Source of the DNA: Pseudopedobacter sp044361595
GTDB taxonomy: Bacteria; Bacteroidota; Bacteroidia; Sphingobacteriales; Sphingobacteriaceae
Direction of reading: 5' to 3'
Assembly: GCA_044361595.1 (NCBI GenBank)
Contig: JBIKIN010000001.1
Location: forward strand, 124,001-188,000
DNA: 64,000 nt
This document shows positions 8,407 through 16,636 of the stretch, one piece after another. The position numbers and the translations under genes are program-made. Position 1 is the first letter of the stretch. Every line of letters begins with the position of its first letter. The notes below the pieces were generated by a model. It had not been told where the DNA came from, searched no databases, and saw only the letters and a list, made by a program, of their open reading frames with translations.

Positions 8407-8820
8407 CTACAAAAAACTCTGCACAGCCAATTGATAGCTTTGCATGCCAAAACCGGTGATAATTCCTTTGCAATTTTTAGCCATCATGCTGTGGTGCCTA
8501 AACTCTTCTCTGGCGTAAACGTTAGAGATATGTACTTCAATTACCGGGGTTTTTATGGCTGCAACGGCATCGGCAATGGCAACCGAGGTGTGGGTATAAG
8601 CTCCGGCGTTCATCACAATACCATCGTAAGAAAAACCTACTTGATGTAATTGGTTAATGATTTCGCCCTCTACATTGCTTTGAAAATAATGAAGTTCTAC
8701 CTGTGGGAACAGGGCTTTTAATTTTTCTAAAAAAGCCTCAAAGCCTTCGCTACCGTAAATACCGGGTTCGCGTTTGCCTAATAAGTTTAAATTTGGTCCG
8801 TTGATAATTTGTATCTTCAT
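8407..8820 (-). CDS. aroQ: 3-dehydroquinate dehydratase, type II
   Basis: Converts 3-dehydroquinate to 3-dehydroshikimate in the shikimate pathway; a cytoplasmic dodecamer in the family. The sequence opens MKIQIINGPNLNLLGKREPG, with the flexible-lid Arg in LGKREPGIYG, the catalytic Tyr in the same segment, NAGAYTHTSVA, and EVHISNVYAREEFRHHS with the catalytic His. At 137 residues it is slightly shorter than the usual 145-150. I start at 8820, not at the ATG four codons upstream (8832), because the family starts MKI and a -7 promoter box lies at 8826-8833. It runs head to head with xerD. Confidence 0.93.
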   Translation of the reverse strand: MKIQIINGPNLNLLGKREPGIYGSEGFEAFLEKLKALFPQVELHYFQSNVEGEIINQLHQVGFSYDGIVMNAGAYTHTSVAIADAVAAIKTPVIEVHISNVYAREEFRHHSMMAKNCKGIITGFGMQSYQLAVQSFL

Positions 8821-8825
8821 GCACT

Positions 8826-8833
8826 CAAACATA
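8826..8833 (-). promoter_or_regulatory. -7 promoter box TATGTTTG for aroQ
   Basis: On the minus strand the sequence reads TATGTTTG, five bases before the ATG at 8820. This matches TAnnTTTG and predicts a leaderless aroQ mRNA. It lies inside the 5' region of the divergent xerD gene. Confidence 0.5.
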
Positions 8834-8853
8834 AAATAAAATTTTCAAATATT

Positions 8854-9753
8854 GTGGATTGGTTATCGGCAAAAAAAGGTTTTAAAAATTACCTCAAACT
8901 AGAGCGGTCTTTATCTAAAAATTCTATTGAGGCTTATTTGCGTGATATTGAAAAACTGGATGACTTTTTAACTTACCATAAACGCAATGCTGGCCCTTTG
9001 GCTGTAGGCAAGCAAGACCTTAAAGATTTATTAGAATGGGTGCATGGCTTGGGGATGTTAGCCACCACACAAGCCCGCATGATTAGCGGAATTAAAGCTT
9101 TTTACAAATATTTAAGCCTAGAAGATTTAATAGAAACCGATCCTTCTGAACTGATTGAAGCGCCTAAAACCGTAAGAAAACTGCCTGATGTTTTAACCAT
9201 TTTAGAAATTGAACAGCTGATTGCTGCCTTAGATTTAAGCAAGCCCGAAAACATTAGAAATAAAGCCATGTTGGAGGTTTTATATGGATCTGGCTTGCGT
9301 GTAAGCGAGTTAATTGGGCTTAAATTATCTAATTATTACCCCGATGTGGAGTTTTTAAAAGTCACCGGAAAGGGAAATAAAGAGCGTTTGGTGCCTATTG
9401 GCTCATCGGCCATTAAACATTTAGAAATTTACCGCGATACTGTGAGGAACCAGGTTGCCATTAAAAAAGGGGAAGAAGATTTTATCTTTTTGAATCGAAG
9501 GGGAACTAAGCTAAGCCGGGTAATGGTTTTTATGATGATTAAAGAATTGGCTGTTAAAATTGGCTTAAAAAAGACCATTAGTCCGCATACATTTAGGCAT
9601 TCTTTTGCTACACATTTAATAGAGGGCGGCGCCGATTTAAGGGCGGTGCAAGAAATGCTTGGCCACGAGAGTATTACCACTACAGAAATTTACACGCATT
9701 TAGACCGCGATTTTTTAAAACAAACTATTCAGCAGTTTCACCCTCGCAGTTGA
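8854..9753 (+). CDS. xerD: Site-specific tyrosine recombinase XerD
   Basis: Resolves chromosome dimers at dif with XerC. It has an N-terminal SAM-like core-binding domain (KNYLKLERSLSKNSIEAYLRD) and a C-terminal catalytic domain with GSGLRVSELIGL (first Arg), TGKGNKERLVP (Lys), HTFRHSFATHL (HxxR), LGHESI (His) and EIYTHLD (nucleophile Tyr). I chose the GTG at 8854 as start, giving about 299 residues as usual for XerD; a TTG at 8809 in the same frame would add 15 residues and overlap aroQ. Its 3' end overlaps prmC, on the other strand, by 16 bases. Confidence 0.9.
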   Translation: MDWLSAKKGFKNYLKLERSLSKNSIEAYLRDIEKLDDFLTYHKRNAGPLAVGKQDLKDLLEWVHGLGMLATTQARMISGIKAFYKYLSLEDLIETDPSELIEAPKTVRKLPDVLTILEIEQLIAALDLSKPENIRNKAMLEVLYGSGLRVSELIGLKLSNYYPDVEFLKVTGKGNKERLVPIGSSAIKHLEIYRDTVRNQVAIKKGEEDFIFLNRRGTKLSRVMVFMMIKELAVKIGLKKTISPHTFRHSFATHLIEGGADLRAVQEMLGHESITTTEIYTHLDRDFLKQTIQQFHPRS

Positions 9754-10568
9754 GCCTTGATGATTCTATCGTTTTGGTTAAGATCTTGAATAATTTGAGC
9801 TGTAAAACCTTTTTGATTTAATAATGTGGCTGTTTCTTGGGCTAAAGCCTGATTAATTTCGAAATATAAAAGGCCATTTTCTTGCAGATTGGTTTTGGCA
9901 AAATCGGCTATTTTATCGTAAAAAATTAAGGGATTTTGGTCGGTTACAAAGAGGGCTAAATGAGGCTCGTGTTTGGTAACGGTATCATCCATTGCTGCCT
10001 TTTCGCTTAAGGCGATATAAGGCGGATTACTTACGATGACATCAAACTTAGGAAAATGAGTTGGACTGAGATTGAGCGCATCAGCTATCTTAAAATCAAT
10101 CTCTACTTTGTTTAAAGCTGCATTTTCTTGGGCTAAAGCAATAGCGTTTTCGCTGATATCTATAGCACTGACGTTTGCTTTGGGTAAATGTTTTTTGAGT
10201 GCTATGGGAATACAACCGCTGCCTGTCCCAATATCTAAAATATGGTTTGGTTTATTGTCTTTAGCGTCTTCTAAAATCAGGTAAACCAATTCTTCAGTCT
10301 CGGGCCGTGGAATTAAAACATTTGGGTTTACTTTAAACTTTAGTCGGTAAAAGTAGGCTTCACCCAATACATATTGAATGGGGATACCCGCTTTTAATTG
10401 TTGGGTATAATGCTCTAAAATTTCTTGCTGGGCATTGGTAAACTGTATTTCTAATTGATGACTTTTTTGGGTGATAAAAGCGACCACCATTTGATATAAA
10501 ATTTTTATTTCTTGATGAGTATAGTGTGTTTCTAAACTTTTGTGAAAATGGGAATTGATTTGCAGCAC
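9738..10568 (-). CDS. prmC: Release factor glutamine methyltransferase PrmC
   Basis: Methylates the Gln of the GGQ motif in peptide-chain release factors, using SAM. The N-terminal helical domain spans about residues 1-85, then a Rossmann methyltransferase with ILDIGTGSGCIPIAL (SAM site) near residue 115 and the catalytic VSNPPYI near 185. GEAYFYRLKFKVNPNVLIPRPETEELV is the typical linker across residues 66-92. At 276 residues, the length is normal. A sensor kinase gene ends four bases upstream on the same strand. Confidence 0.93.
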   Translation of the reverse strand: MLQINSHFHKSLETHYTHQEIKILYQMVVAFITQKSHQLEIQFTNAQQEILEHYTQQLKAGIPIQYVLGEAYFYRLKFKVNPNVLIPRPETEELVYLILEDAKDNKPNHILDIGTGSGCIPIALKKHLPKANVSAIDISENAIALAQENAALNKVEIDFKIADALNLSPTHFPKFDVIVSNPPYIALSEKAAMDDTVTKHEPHLALFVTDQNPLIFYDKIADFAKTNLQENGLLYFEINQALAQETATLLNQKGFTAQIIQDLNQNDRIIKAQLRG

Positions 10569-10572
10569 AATG

Positions 10573-12501
10573 TTAAACTTTATGAATGGGTAATGTGAAA
10601 TAGAAGAAACTTCCTTTATCTTTTTCGCTTTCTATCCAAAAATCGCCTCCATTTTTCTTCACAAACTCGGTACATAAAAATAAACCCAAGCCATTACCCT
10701 TTTCTTTTTGGGTGCCTGTGGTGGTGTAAAAAGTATGGTTAGATATTTTATCAACTTGTTCTTTGGTCATCCCTACCCCGTCGTCTTTGATGCTGATTAA
10801 AGCATATTTATCTTGTTTATGACTACTGATATGGATGGTGCCACCTACTTCTACAAATTTTAATGCATTAGATACCAAATTTCTAATCACCACAGCTACG
10901 GCTTCTTCATCTGCGTAAGCATGCTTTTGTTCTATTTGTTGATGGATGATGATTTGCTTTTCTGCTATTTTGGGTTGCGCAATTAGTATTACTTGATTGA
11001 CAATTTCTGATAAATCTATTTTTCTTTTAATCAATTTTTCGCCTTTAATCTGGCTTTTAGACCAAGTAAGCAGGTTATCTACCAAGGTGGCTGTGTTACC
11101 AAAATTCTGGTTCAACTCGTTCATAAAATATTTGGTCTCCTCGGGAGTCATTAAATCGTTATGGTGTAAATCTAACATCCCTTTTAAGGATAAAATTGGG
11201 CCTCTTAAATCGTGAGATACGATGGAGAAAAACCTATTTTTTAAATGATTTAGAGCTTCTAATGCTTCTTTTTGCTCTTTGATTTGCTGGTCTTGTTCAG
11301 CTATAAAAAGCTTTGCTTGCTTGATCTCTTTATTTCTTTTTACAAATAAAAAGGCTAATACACCGCTCAATAACAAAGCGAAAACACTAAAAAAGAGGAG
11401 AAGGTTTTTATAATCAGTTTTATCGGCTTTGCTTAACTCTTCTTTTTTTGTTGAGCTTTGCACTACTTCTTTATTTTTTGAGCTGTAATAATCGCTAAAT
11501 TGCTTAAGCTGATTAATACGAGATGGGTTATTTAAACTATCATTAAGCAAGCGGTAATCGTCTTCAAAAGAACTATTGTTGCTAAAATCAGTACTACTTT
11601 TTGCCAAAAGGCTCATTGATTCATACACTTTTAATTGCTGTGTATGTAAAAGATTGTTTTTACTTATTTCTAAGCTCTTTTTTAACAAACTATTTGCCTT
11701 TGGGTACTCGCCAAAGTTGATAGCAATAGATGCTAAAAAATTTAAGCTATTCACTAAAGCATTTTGGTTTTGAGTGTCCTCGGCGTAGGCTATGGCTTTA
11801 AAAGCATCGTCTTTAGCATTGGCGTAATTGGCTAAAGCCTGATAGCATTTTGCCCTTGCTAAATAATTCTCGGCAAGATGAAAATTATCAAATGTTTGAT
11901 TATTAGCTATAATGGCATCGTTACAAAAATCTATCGCATTTTTAAAATCACTTTTCTGAAAATATAAATCAGATATGTTTTGTAAAACTTCTCCCTTAAA
12001 TTTATGATTAGGATTAATTTGGCTTAAATAATTTAAAGCCTGGTTAAAAGTATAAAGCGCTTCGTCGTAATTTTTTAGGCTCACTAAAATTACACCCTTA
12101 GCGCTATAAATTTTGGCAAAAAGGTTAAAATCGTTAAAAGTTTGAGCAATCTTATCGGCTTTATTAATCTGATCTAATGCTACTTTATATTGTCCGCTAA
12201 TATTAAAACAGTTAGCTACGGTCAGAAAGGCTACCGTCTCCCCTTCTTTATATTTGATTTTTTGGGCAAATGCTAATGATGTTTTTGTGATGGATAGAGC
12301 GGTTAAATAATCTGTAGGATAGATTTCTGTTGCTAAATTATTTAATTGGTCTACATTATCTTTATTAGGATTAGTTTGAGCTAAGGTTTGATAAATTTGA
12401 TTAACAGAGTCCCTGTTTAGATAAATATGCTTCTGATAAGCAGATGAATCTGAGCTAAGTATAAAAAAACTTAGGAAACTAATCAGTAATATTTTTAACA
12501 T
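10573..12501 (-). CDS. TPR-containing sensor histidine kinase
   Basis: A 642-residue membrane sensor kinase. Signal peptide (residues 1-20), then about eight TPR-like helical repeats up to about residue 330 that would lie in the periplasm, a membrane segment near 365-387 (LLLFFSVFALLLSGVLAFLF), a coiled coil, and a HisKA H-box FFSIVSHDLRGP. The ATPase domain is complete: N-box NLVSNALKF, DDGVGM, and GNGLGLFLC. No response regulator is nearby, so the partner is unknown; this layout is common in Bacteroidota. Four bases separate it from prmC. Confidence 0.85.
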   Translation of the reverse strand: MLKILLISFLSFFILSSDSSAYQKHIYLNRDSVNQIYQTLAQTNPNKDNVDQLNNLATEIYPTDYLTALSITKTSLAFAQKIKYKEGETVAFLTVANCFNISGQYKVALDQINKADKIAQTFNDFNLFAKIYSAKGVILVSLKNYDEALYTFNQALNYLSQINPNHKFKGEVLQNISDLYFQKSDFKNAIDFCNDAIIANNQTFDNFHLAENYLARAKCYQALANYANAKDDAFKAIAYAEDTQNQNALVNSLNFLASIAINFGEYPKANSLLKKSLEISKNNLLHTQQLKVYESMSLLAKSSTDFSNNSSFEDDYRLLNDSLNNPSRINQLKQFSDYYSSKNKEVVQSSTKKEELSKADKTDYKNLLLFFSVFALLLSGVLAFLFVKRNKEIKQAKLFIAEQDQQIKEQKEALEALNHLKNRFFSIVSHDLRGPILSLKGMLDLHHNDLMTPEETKYFMNELNQNFGNTATLVDNLLTWSKSQIKGEKLIKRKIDLSEIVNQVILIAQPKIAEKQIIIHQQIEQKHAYADEEAVAVVIRNLVSNALKFVEVGGTIHISSHKQDKYALISIKDDGVGMTKEQVDKISNHTFYTTTGTQKEKGNGLGLFLCTEFVKKNGGDFWIESEKDKGSFFYFTLPIHKV

Positions 12502-12548
12502 ATTTTAGTTCAAATTAATAAAATTAAATCGTTAAAACAACGATTTGC

Positions 12549-12556
12549 TACATTTG
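12549..12556 (+). promoter_or_regulatory. -7 promoter box TACATTTG for ribD
   Basis: Exact TAnnTTTG match ending four bases before the GTG start at 12561. It predicts a leaderless transcript and supports that GTG as the true start. Confidence 0.55.
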
Positions 12557-12560
12557 CTAC

Positions 12561-13613
12561 GTGTTAAATAACGAAAAGGTTTTATCTAGGGCTATTGAAT
12601 TAGCAAAGTTAGGCATTGGAAACGTTAATCCAAACCCTATGGTTGGATGCGTAATTACCCATAAAGAAAAAATTATTGGCGAAGGTTATCACCAAAAATA
12701 TGGCGAAGCACATGCTGAAGTAAATGCCATCAATGATGTGTTTGAAAAATACCCAAATGCTGCCGATTTATTAAAAGAAGCTACTATTTATGTAACACTA
12801 GAGCCTTGTGCGCATTTTGGCAAAACACCTCCCTGTGCCGATTTAATCATTAAACATCAAATTCCTAAAGCGGTTATTGGCTGTAAAGACCCTTTTGCTC
12901 ATGTAAATGGATTAGGCATTCAGAAATTGAAGGATGCAGGGATTGAAGTTATAGAAGGTATTTTAGAGCAAGAATGTATTGAGCTAAACAAACGTTTTTT
13001 TACCAGAATTGCCAAGCAAAGACCTTATGTTATTTTAAAATGGGCACAAACTGCCGATGTTTTTTTTGCCCCAAATACGAATGAGCAAAAGTGGATTAGC
13101 GGCAAACAAGCTAAACAATTGGTACACCGGTGGCGAGTTGAAGAAGATTGTATTTTGATAGGAAAAAATACGGCTTTAATAGATAACCCACAGCTAAACG
13201 TTAGACTTGCTAGTGGTAAAAACCCGATTAGAGCAGTTATAGACAGGGATTTAACTTTACCTAAAACGCTGCATATTTTTGACAATAGCGTAAAAACATT
13301 CATTTTTAATCAAAGTGTTACTGATATTGTTGACCAAACCTACTATATAGGTATAGAAGATTTTGATTATTTCTTACCTCAATATGTTTTGTACCAGTTG
13401 TATTTGCAAGATATTCAATCGGTAATTATAGAAGGTGGCGTTAAAACTTTACAAGCTTTTATTGATGCTAACCTTTGGGACGAGGCCAGAATATTTACAT
13501 CGGAAGCTACTTGGGGCGATGGAATAAAAGCGCCAATGATCAAAGGAAATACAACAGAAAGCATTAAAATTGAGGAAGACCTACTAACCATTTTACAACC
13601 AAGTAATGATTAA
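12561..13613 (+). CDS. ribD: Bifunctional riboflavin biosynthesis deaminase/reductase RibD
   Basis: Carries out the second and third steps of riboflavin synthesis. The N-terminal deaminase has the zinc site HAEVNAI and EPCAHFGKTPPCADLI (HAE and PCxxxxxxPPC). The C-terminal NADPH-dependent reductase begins near residue 145 (RPYVILKWAQTADVFF) and ends with VIIEGGVKTLQAFIDANLWDEARIF. At 350 residues it is full length. Start codon GTG at 12561. It heads a run of four plus-strand genes with overlaps of 8 and 11 bases. The other rib genes are not in this window. Confidence 0.94.
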   Translation: MLNNEKVLSRAIELAKLGIGNVNPNPMVGCVITHKEKIIGEGYHQKYGEAHAEVNAINDVFEKYPNAADLLKEATIYVTLEPCAHFGKTPPCADLIIKHQIPKAVIGCKDPFAHVNGLGIQKLKDAGIEVIEGILEQECIELNKRFFTRIAKQRPYVILKWAQTADVFFAPNTNEQKWISGKQAKQLVHRWRVEEDCILIGKNTALIDNPQLNVRLASGKNPIRAVIDRDLTLPKTLHIFDNSVKTFIFNQSVTDIVDQTYYIGIEDFDYFLPQYVLYQLYLQDIQSVIIEGGVKTLQAFIDANLWDEARIFTSEATWGDGIKAPMIKGNTTESIKIEEDLLTILQPSND

Positions 13614-14463
13614 CTTAGTATTTGCCATTTTATGTAGCTTATTGGTGAGCATTAACTTTAAACTTTTTAAACGTTATGATACCAATGCCTACCAAGCCAT
13701 CGTATTTAATTATCCTACGGCTGCTATTTTCTGTTACTTGTTTTTAAGTCCGCCAATTACAGTTTTACCTTCTAAAACCGAGTGGGGTCTTTTTTTAGCG
13801 GTTGCAGTACTACTTATTTCTATATTTTATTTTATTGGAAAAAGCATTGCTTCTGCTGGTATGGTATTAACGTCTATAGCGCAAAGAATATCACTAATAA
13901 TTCCTGTTCTAGCGGCTTTTTTACTCTTTTCTGAAGCGATTACAACTGTAAAAATCATAGGTTTGTTGATAGGTTTTGTAGCCATTTATGCCTCTAAACC
14001 ATCCGGAAAGGTAGATTTTAAGAGTTTATCAAATTGGTATCCAATTATTGTGTTTATAGGTACAGGTGTGTTAGATATTTTATTCAATTACCTTACAAAA
14101 TTGCCTCAAATTTCTTTCACCATAGCCTTAGTATTTGTTTTTTCTATTGCATCTGTGATTGGTTTCTTAAGCTTAATTTATCAAAAAGTAACTGGTACTT
14201 TACGTTTTCAAACCAAAGCAATTTTTGCAGGTATTGTACTAGGCTTATTTAATTTTGGATCTATCTACTTTTACATCAAAGCCTTACAAATAGAAAGTAA
14301 TCAACCTTCGGTTGTTTTTTCATCACTAGACATAGGTGCCATTTCTTTAAGTTCTATAGTGGGTATTATTCTTTTTAAAGAAAAACTGAGTAAACTAAAT
14401 TTGATAGGATTGATATTTGCTTTAATTGCTATCGTAATTTTAAACTTACCTAATGCTTTTTAA
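13606..14463 (+). CDS. EamA-family (DMT) transporter
   Basis: A 285-residue protein with about ten hydrophobic segments, typical of the drug/metabolite transporter superfamily (two EamA repeats). The second repeat ends in LDIGAISLSSIVGIILFKEKLSKLNLIGLIFALIAI over residues 244-279, where the FKEKLS motif between the last two helices is characteristic. Substrate unknown. It overlaps ribD by 8 bases and the following YigZ gene by 11 bases, so it is translationally coupled within the operon. Confidence 0.85.
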   Translation: MINLVFAILCSLLVSINFKLFKRYDTNAYQAIVFNYPTAAIFCYLFLSPPITVLPSKTEWGLFLAVAVLLISIFYFIGKSIASAGMVLTSIAQRISLIIPVLAAFLLFSEAITTVKIIGLLIGFVAIYASKPSGKVDFKSLSNWYPIIVFIGTGVLDILFNYLTKLPQISFTIALVFVFSIASVIGFLSLIYQKVTGTLRFQTKAIFAGIVLGLFNFGSIYFYIKALQIESNQPSVVFSSLDIGAISLSSIVGIILFKEKLSKLNLIGLIFALIAIVILNLPNAF

Positions 14464-15067
14464 CGATAGCTATTTAACTATAGGCGAACCTTCACAAGGT
14501 ATTTTTAAAGATAAAGGAAGTAAATTTTTAGCATTTGCTTATCCCTTTAATGATGAAACAACTTTAAAAGAAATTATCAATCAGTTAAAATTAGAACATC
14601 CAAAAGCTAATCATTTTTGCTACGCCTATCGTTTAGGCTTAGACCAAACAGCTTTTAGAGTGAATGATGACGGCGAACCTGCTGGCACTGCGGGCAGGCC
14701 AATTTTAAACACCCTATTATCTCGTCAATTAACCAATATTTTGATAGTAGTTGTTAGATATTTTGGAGGCACTTTACTAGGCGTATCTGGCTTAATTAAT
14801 GCCTATAAAAAAGCAACAGAGGATGTCATCAATCAATGTAAAATAGTAGAAGATACGGTAAGAGATTTTTATCAAATTCAATTTGAATACTTACAAATGA
14901 ACGATGTGATGAAAATTATTAAAGAAGATAACCTAATTGTTAACCATCAAAATTTTAATTTAAATTGCGAGATAGAACTAGCCATCAATCAATCCAAAAC
15001 AAATCAAACTGTATTAAAGTTCCAGCAAATAGAAAATTCAACGTTAAACTATCTATACTCTAAATAA
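14453..15067 (+). CDS. IMPACT/YigZ-family protein
   Basis: A 204-residue protein of the YigZ/IMPACT family (UPF0029). The N-terminal domain contains AYRLGLDQTAFRVNDDGEPAGTAGRPIL over residues 61-88 and VVRYFGGTLLGVSGLINAYKKA, both hallmarks. The C-terminal DUF1949-like domain follows from about residue 140. Homologues bind RNA or ribosome-related partners; no enzymatic role is established. It sits between the EamA gene (11-base overlap) and a nucleoside phosphorylase that starts immediately at its stop. Confidence 0.88.
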   Translation: MLFNDSYLTIGEPSQGIFKDKGSKFLAFAYPFNDETTLKEIINQLKLEHPKANHFCYAYRLGLDQTAFRVNDDGEPAGTAGRPILNTLLSRQLTNILIVVVRYFGGTLLGVSGLINAYKKATEDVINQCKIVEDTVRDFYQIQFEYLQMNDVMKIIKEDNLIVNHQNFNLNCEIELAINQSKTNQTVLKFQQIENSTLNYLYSK

Positions 15068-15925
15068 ATGAAAATATCAGAATCAGATTTAATCATTAAT
15101 CCAGATGGAAGCATATACCATTTAAACCTTTTTCCAGAAGACATTGCCGATACCATCATCACCGTGGGCGACCAAGACCGAGTGGCAGAAGTGAGTAAAC
15201 ATTTTGATTCCATCGAACTCAAAAAAGGAAAAAGAGAGTTTATTACACACACTGGCTATTTGGGTAAAAAACGCATTACTGTTATTTCAACTGGTATTGG
15301 TACAGATAATATAGATATCGTTTTAAACGAGTTAGACGCTTTAGCAAACATCAATTTTGATACTAGAACAGTTAATCAAGAACTTAAAAGTCTAAACATC
15401 ATCAGAGTAGGCACATCGGGCAGTATAAGAGAAGACATAGAAGTTGGAAGCATTTTAGCCTCTAGTTATGGACTAGGTTTAGACGCACTAATGTCTTATT
15501 ATGAGCAAGATTTAAGCATAGAAGACACTTATTTATTGCAACAAATTAAAGCGCATTTACCAGTTTTAAAGTCAGAACCTTACCTCACTCCTGCTTCTAG
15601 CTTGCTATTGAAGCAAATTGCTTTTGATATGCCTCAAGGTATTACCGCAACAGCTCCAGGTTTTTATGCCCCACAAGGCAGACAAGTCAGGGCAAAATTA
15701 AGTGTAAGCAATTTGATAGAAAAGTTGAGCTCATTTGAAACAAAAAACCAAAGAATAACCAATTTAGAAATGGAAACAGCAGGAATTTATGCTTTAGCAA
15801 GTGCTTTAGGCCATCAATCATTGTCTATCAATGCAATTTTAGCACATCGTTTAAAATTACAATTCTCGTCATCGCCACAAAAAATTGTAGACAAGATGAT
15901 TGAATTGGTTTTGAGTAGGATATAA
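15068..15925 (+). CDS. Nucleoside phosphorylase (uridine phosphorylase-like)
   Basis: A 285-residue enzyme of the PNP/UDP family, which splits nucleosides with phosphate. Seen: ITVGDQDRVAEVSKHF (phosphate-site Asp/Arg), VISTGIGTDNIDIVLNELDAL, RVGTSGSI, and NLEMETAGIYALASALGH, the ribose-binding EMET motif. The base preference cannot be read by eye; uridine-type is likely from the overall pattern. Last gene of the ribD operon, starting directly after the YigZ stop codon. Confidence 0.85.
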   Translation: MKISESDLIINPDGSIYHLNLFPEDIADTIITVGDQDRVAEVSKHFDSIELKKGKREFITHTGYLGKKRITVISTGIGTDNIDIVLNELDALANINFDTRTVNQELKSLNIIRVGTSGSIREDIEVGSILASSYGLGLDALMSYYEQDLSIEDTYLLQQIKAHLPVLKSEPYLTPASSLLLKQIAFDMPQGITATAPGFYAPQGRQVRAKLSVSNLIEKLSSFETKNQRITNLEMETAGIYALASALGHQSLSINAILAHRLKLQFSSSPQKIVDKMIELVLSRI

Positions 15926-15963
15926 AATAACCCTCAACAATTCTCATTCTATAAATTAAGCCT

Positions 15964-15971
15964 TATCTTTG
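15964..15971 (+). promoter_or_regulatory. -7 promoter box TATCTTTG for queE
   Basis: Exact TAnnTTTG match ending five bases before a TTG codon at 15977. It implies a leaderless queE mRNA starting with UUG, or very close to it. Confidence 0.5.
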
Positions 15972-15976
15972 CACCC

Positions 15977-16606
15977 TTGAAAACAAAAAACATAATTCCG
16001 GATGATGGCACCCAGCTTCCCTTAATGGAAGAATTTTACACCATCCAAGGCGAAGGATATAACTCGGGGAAGGCTGCTTATTTCATTAGATTAGGCGGAT
16101 GTGATGTAGGATGCCATTGGTGCGATGTAAAGGAAAGCTGGGATGCCGATTTACATCCGTTAACATTTAGTAATACCATTGTAGAAAATGCCAATAAATA
16201 CCCAGGAAAAGCAGTAGTAGTTACTGGTGGCGAGCCCTTATTATACAATTTAGATTATCTAACAAAACAATTAAAAGCCAAAGGAATAGCTACTTTTATT
16301 GAAACCTCTGGTGCATATCCGCTCTCTGGAGACTGGGATTGGATTTGTTTATCGCCAAAAAAATTTAAAGCACCACGCATAGATATTGCACCTTTTGCAA
16401 ACGAACTTAAAGTAATTGTTTTTAACAAAAGTGATTTTTTATGGGCAGAAGAACATGCAAAAAACGTAAACCCGAATTGTAAACTTTATTTACAACCCGA
16501 GTGGTCTAAATCTGCAGAGATGACTCCATTAATTATTGATTACGTAATGAACAATCCGAAGTGGGAAATTTCGTTACAGACTCATAAATTCTTGAATATT
16601 CCATAA
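15977..16606 (+). CDS. queE: 7-carboxy-7-deazaguanine synthase QueE
   Basis: A radical SAM enzyme that forms the 7-deazaguanine core for queuosine. The cluster motif is CDVGCHWC (CxxxCxxC) in RLGGCDVGCHWCDVKESW, preceded by EEFYTIQGEGYNSGKAAYFI; VVTGGEPLLYN and SPKKFKAP follow. At 209 residues, normal for the Bacteroidota form. The first start codon in frame is TTG at 15977, supported by the promoter box before it. No other que genes are near, and the next gene begins 30 bases downstream. Confidence 0.93.
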   Translation: MKTKNIIPDDGTQLPLMEEFYTIQGEGYNSGKAAYFIRLGGCDVGCHWCDVKESWDADLHPLTFSNTIVENANKYPGKAVVVTGGEPLLYNLDYLTKQLKAKGIATFIETSGAYPLSGDWDWICLSPKKFKAPRIDIAPFANELKVIVFNKSDFLWAEEHAKNVNPNCKLYLQPEWSKSAEMTPLIIDYVMNNPKWEISLQTHKFLNIP

Positions 16607-16636
16607 TTTTCATAGTTTTAGATTTTAAACCTCACA

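Noticed and set aside
8854..9753. Phage or island integrase
   Set aside because: Size, motifs and the core-gene neighbourhood (aroQ, prmC) fit the housekeeping XerD rather than a mobile-element integrase.
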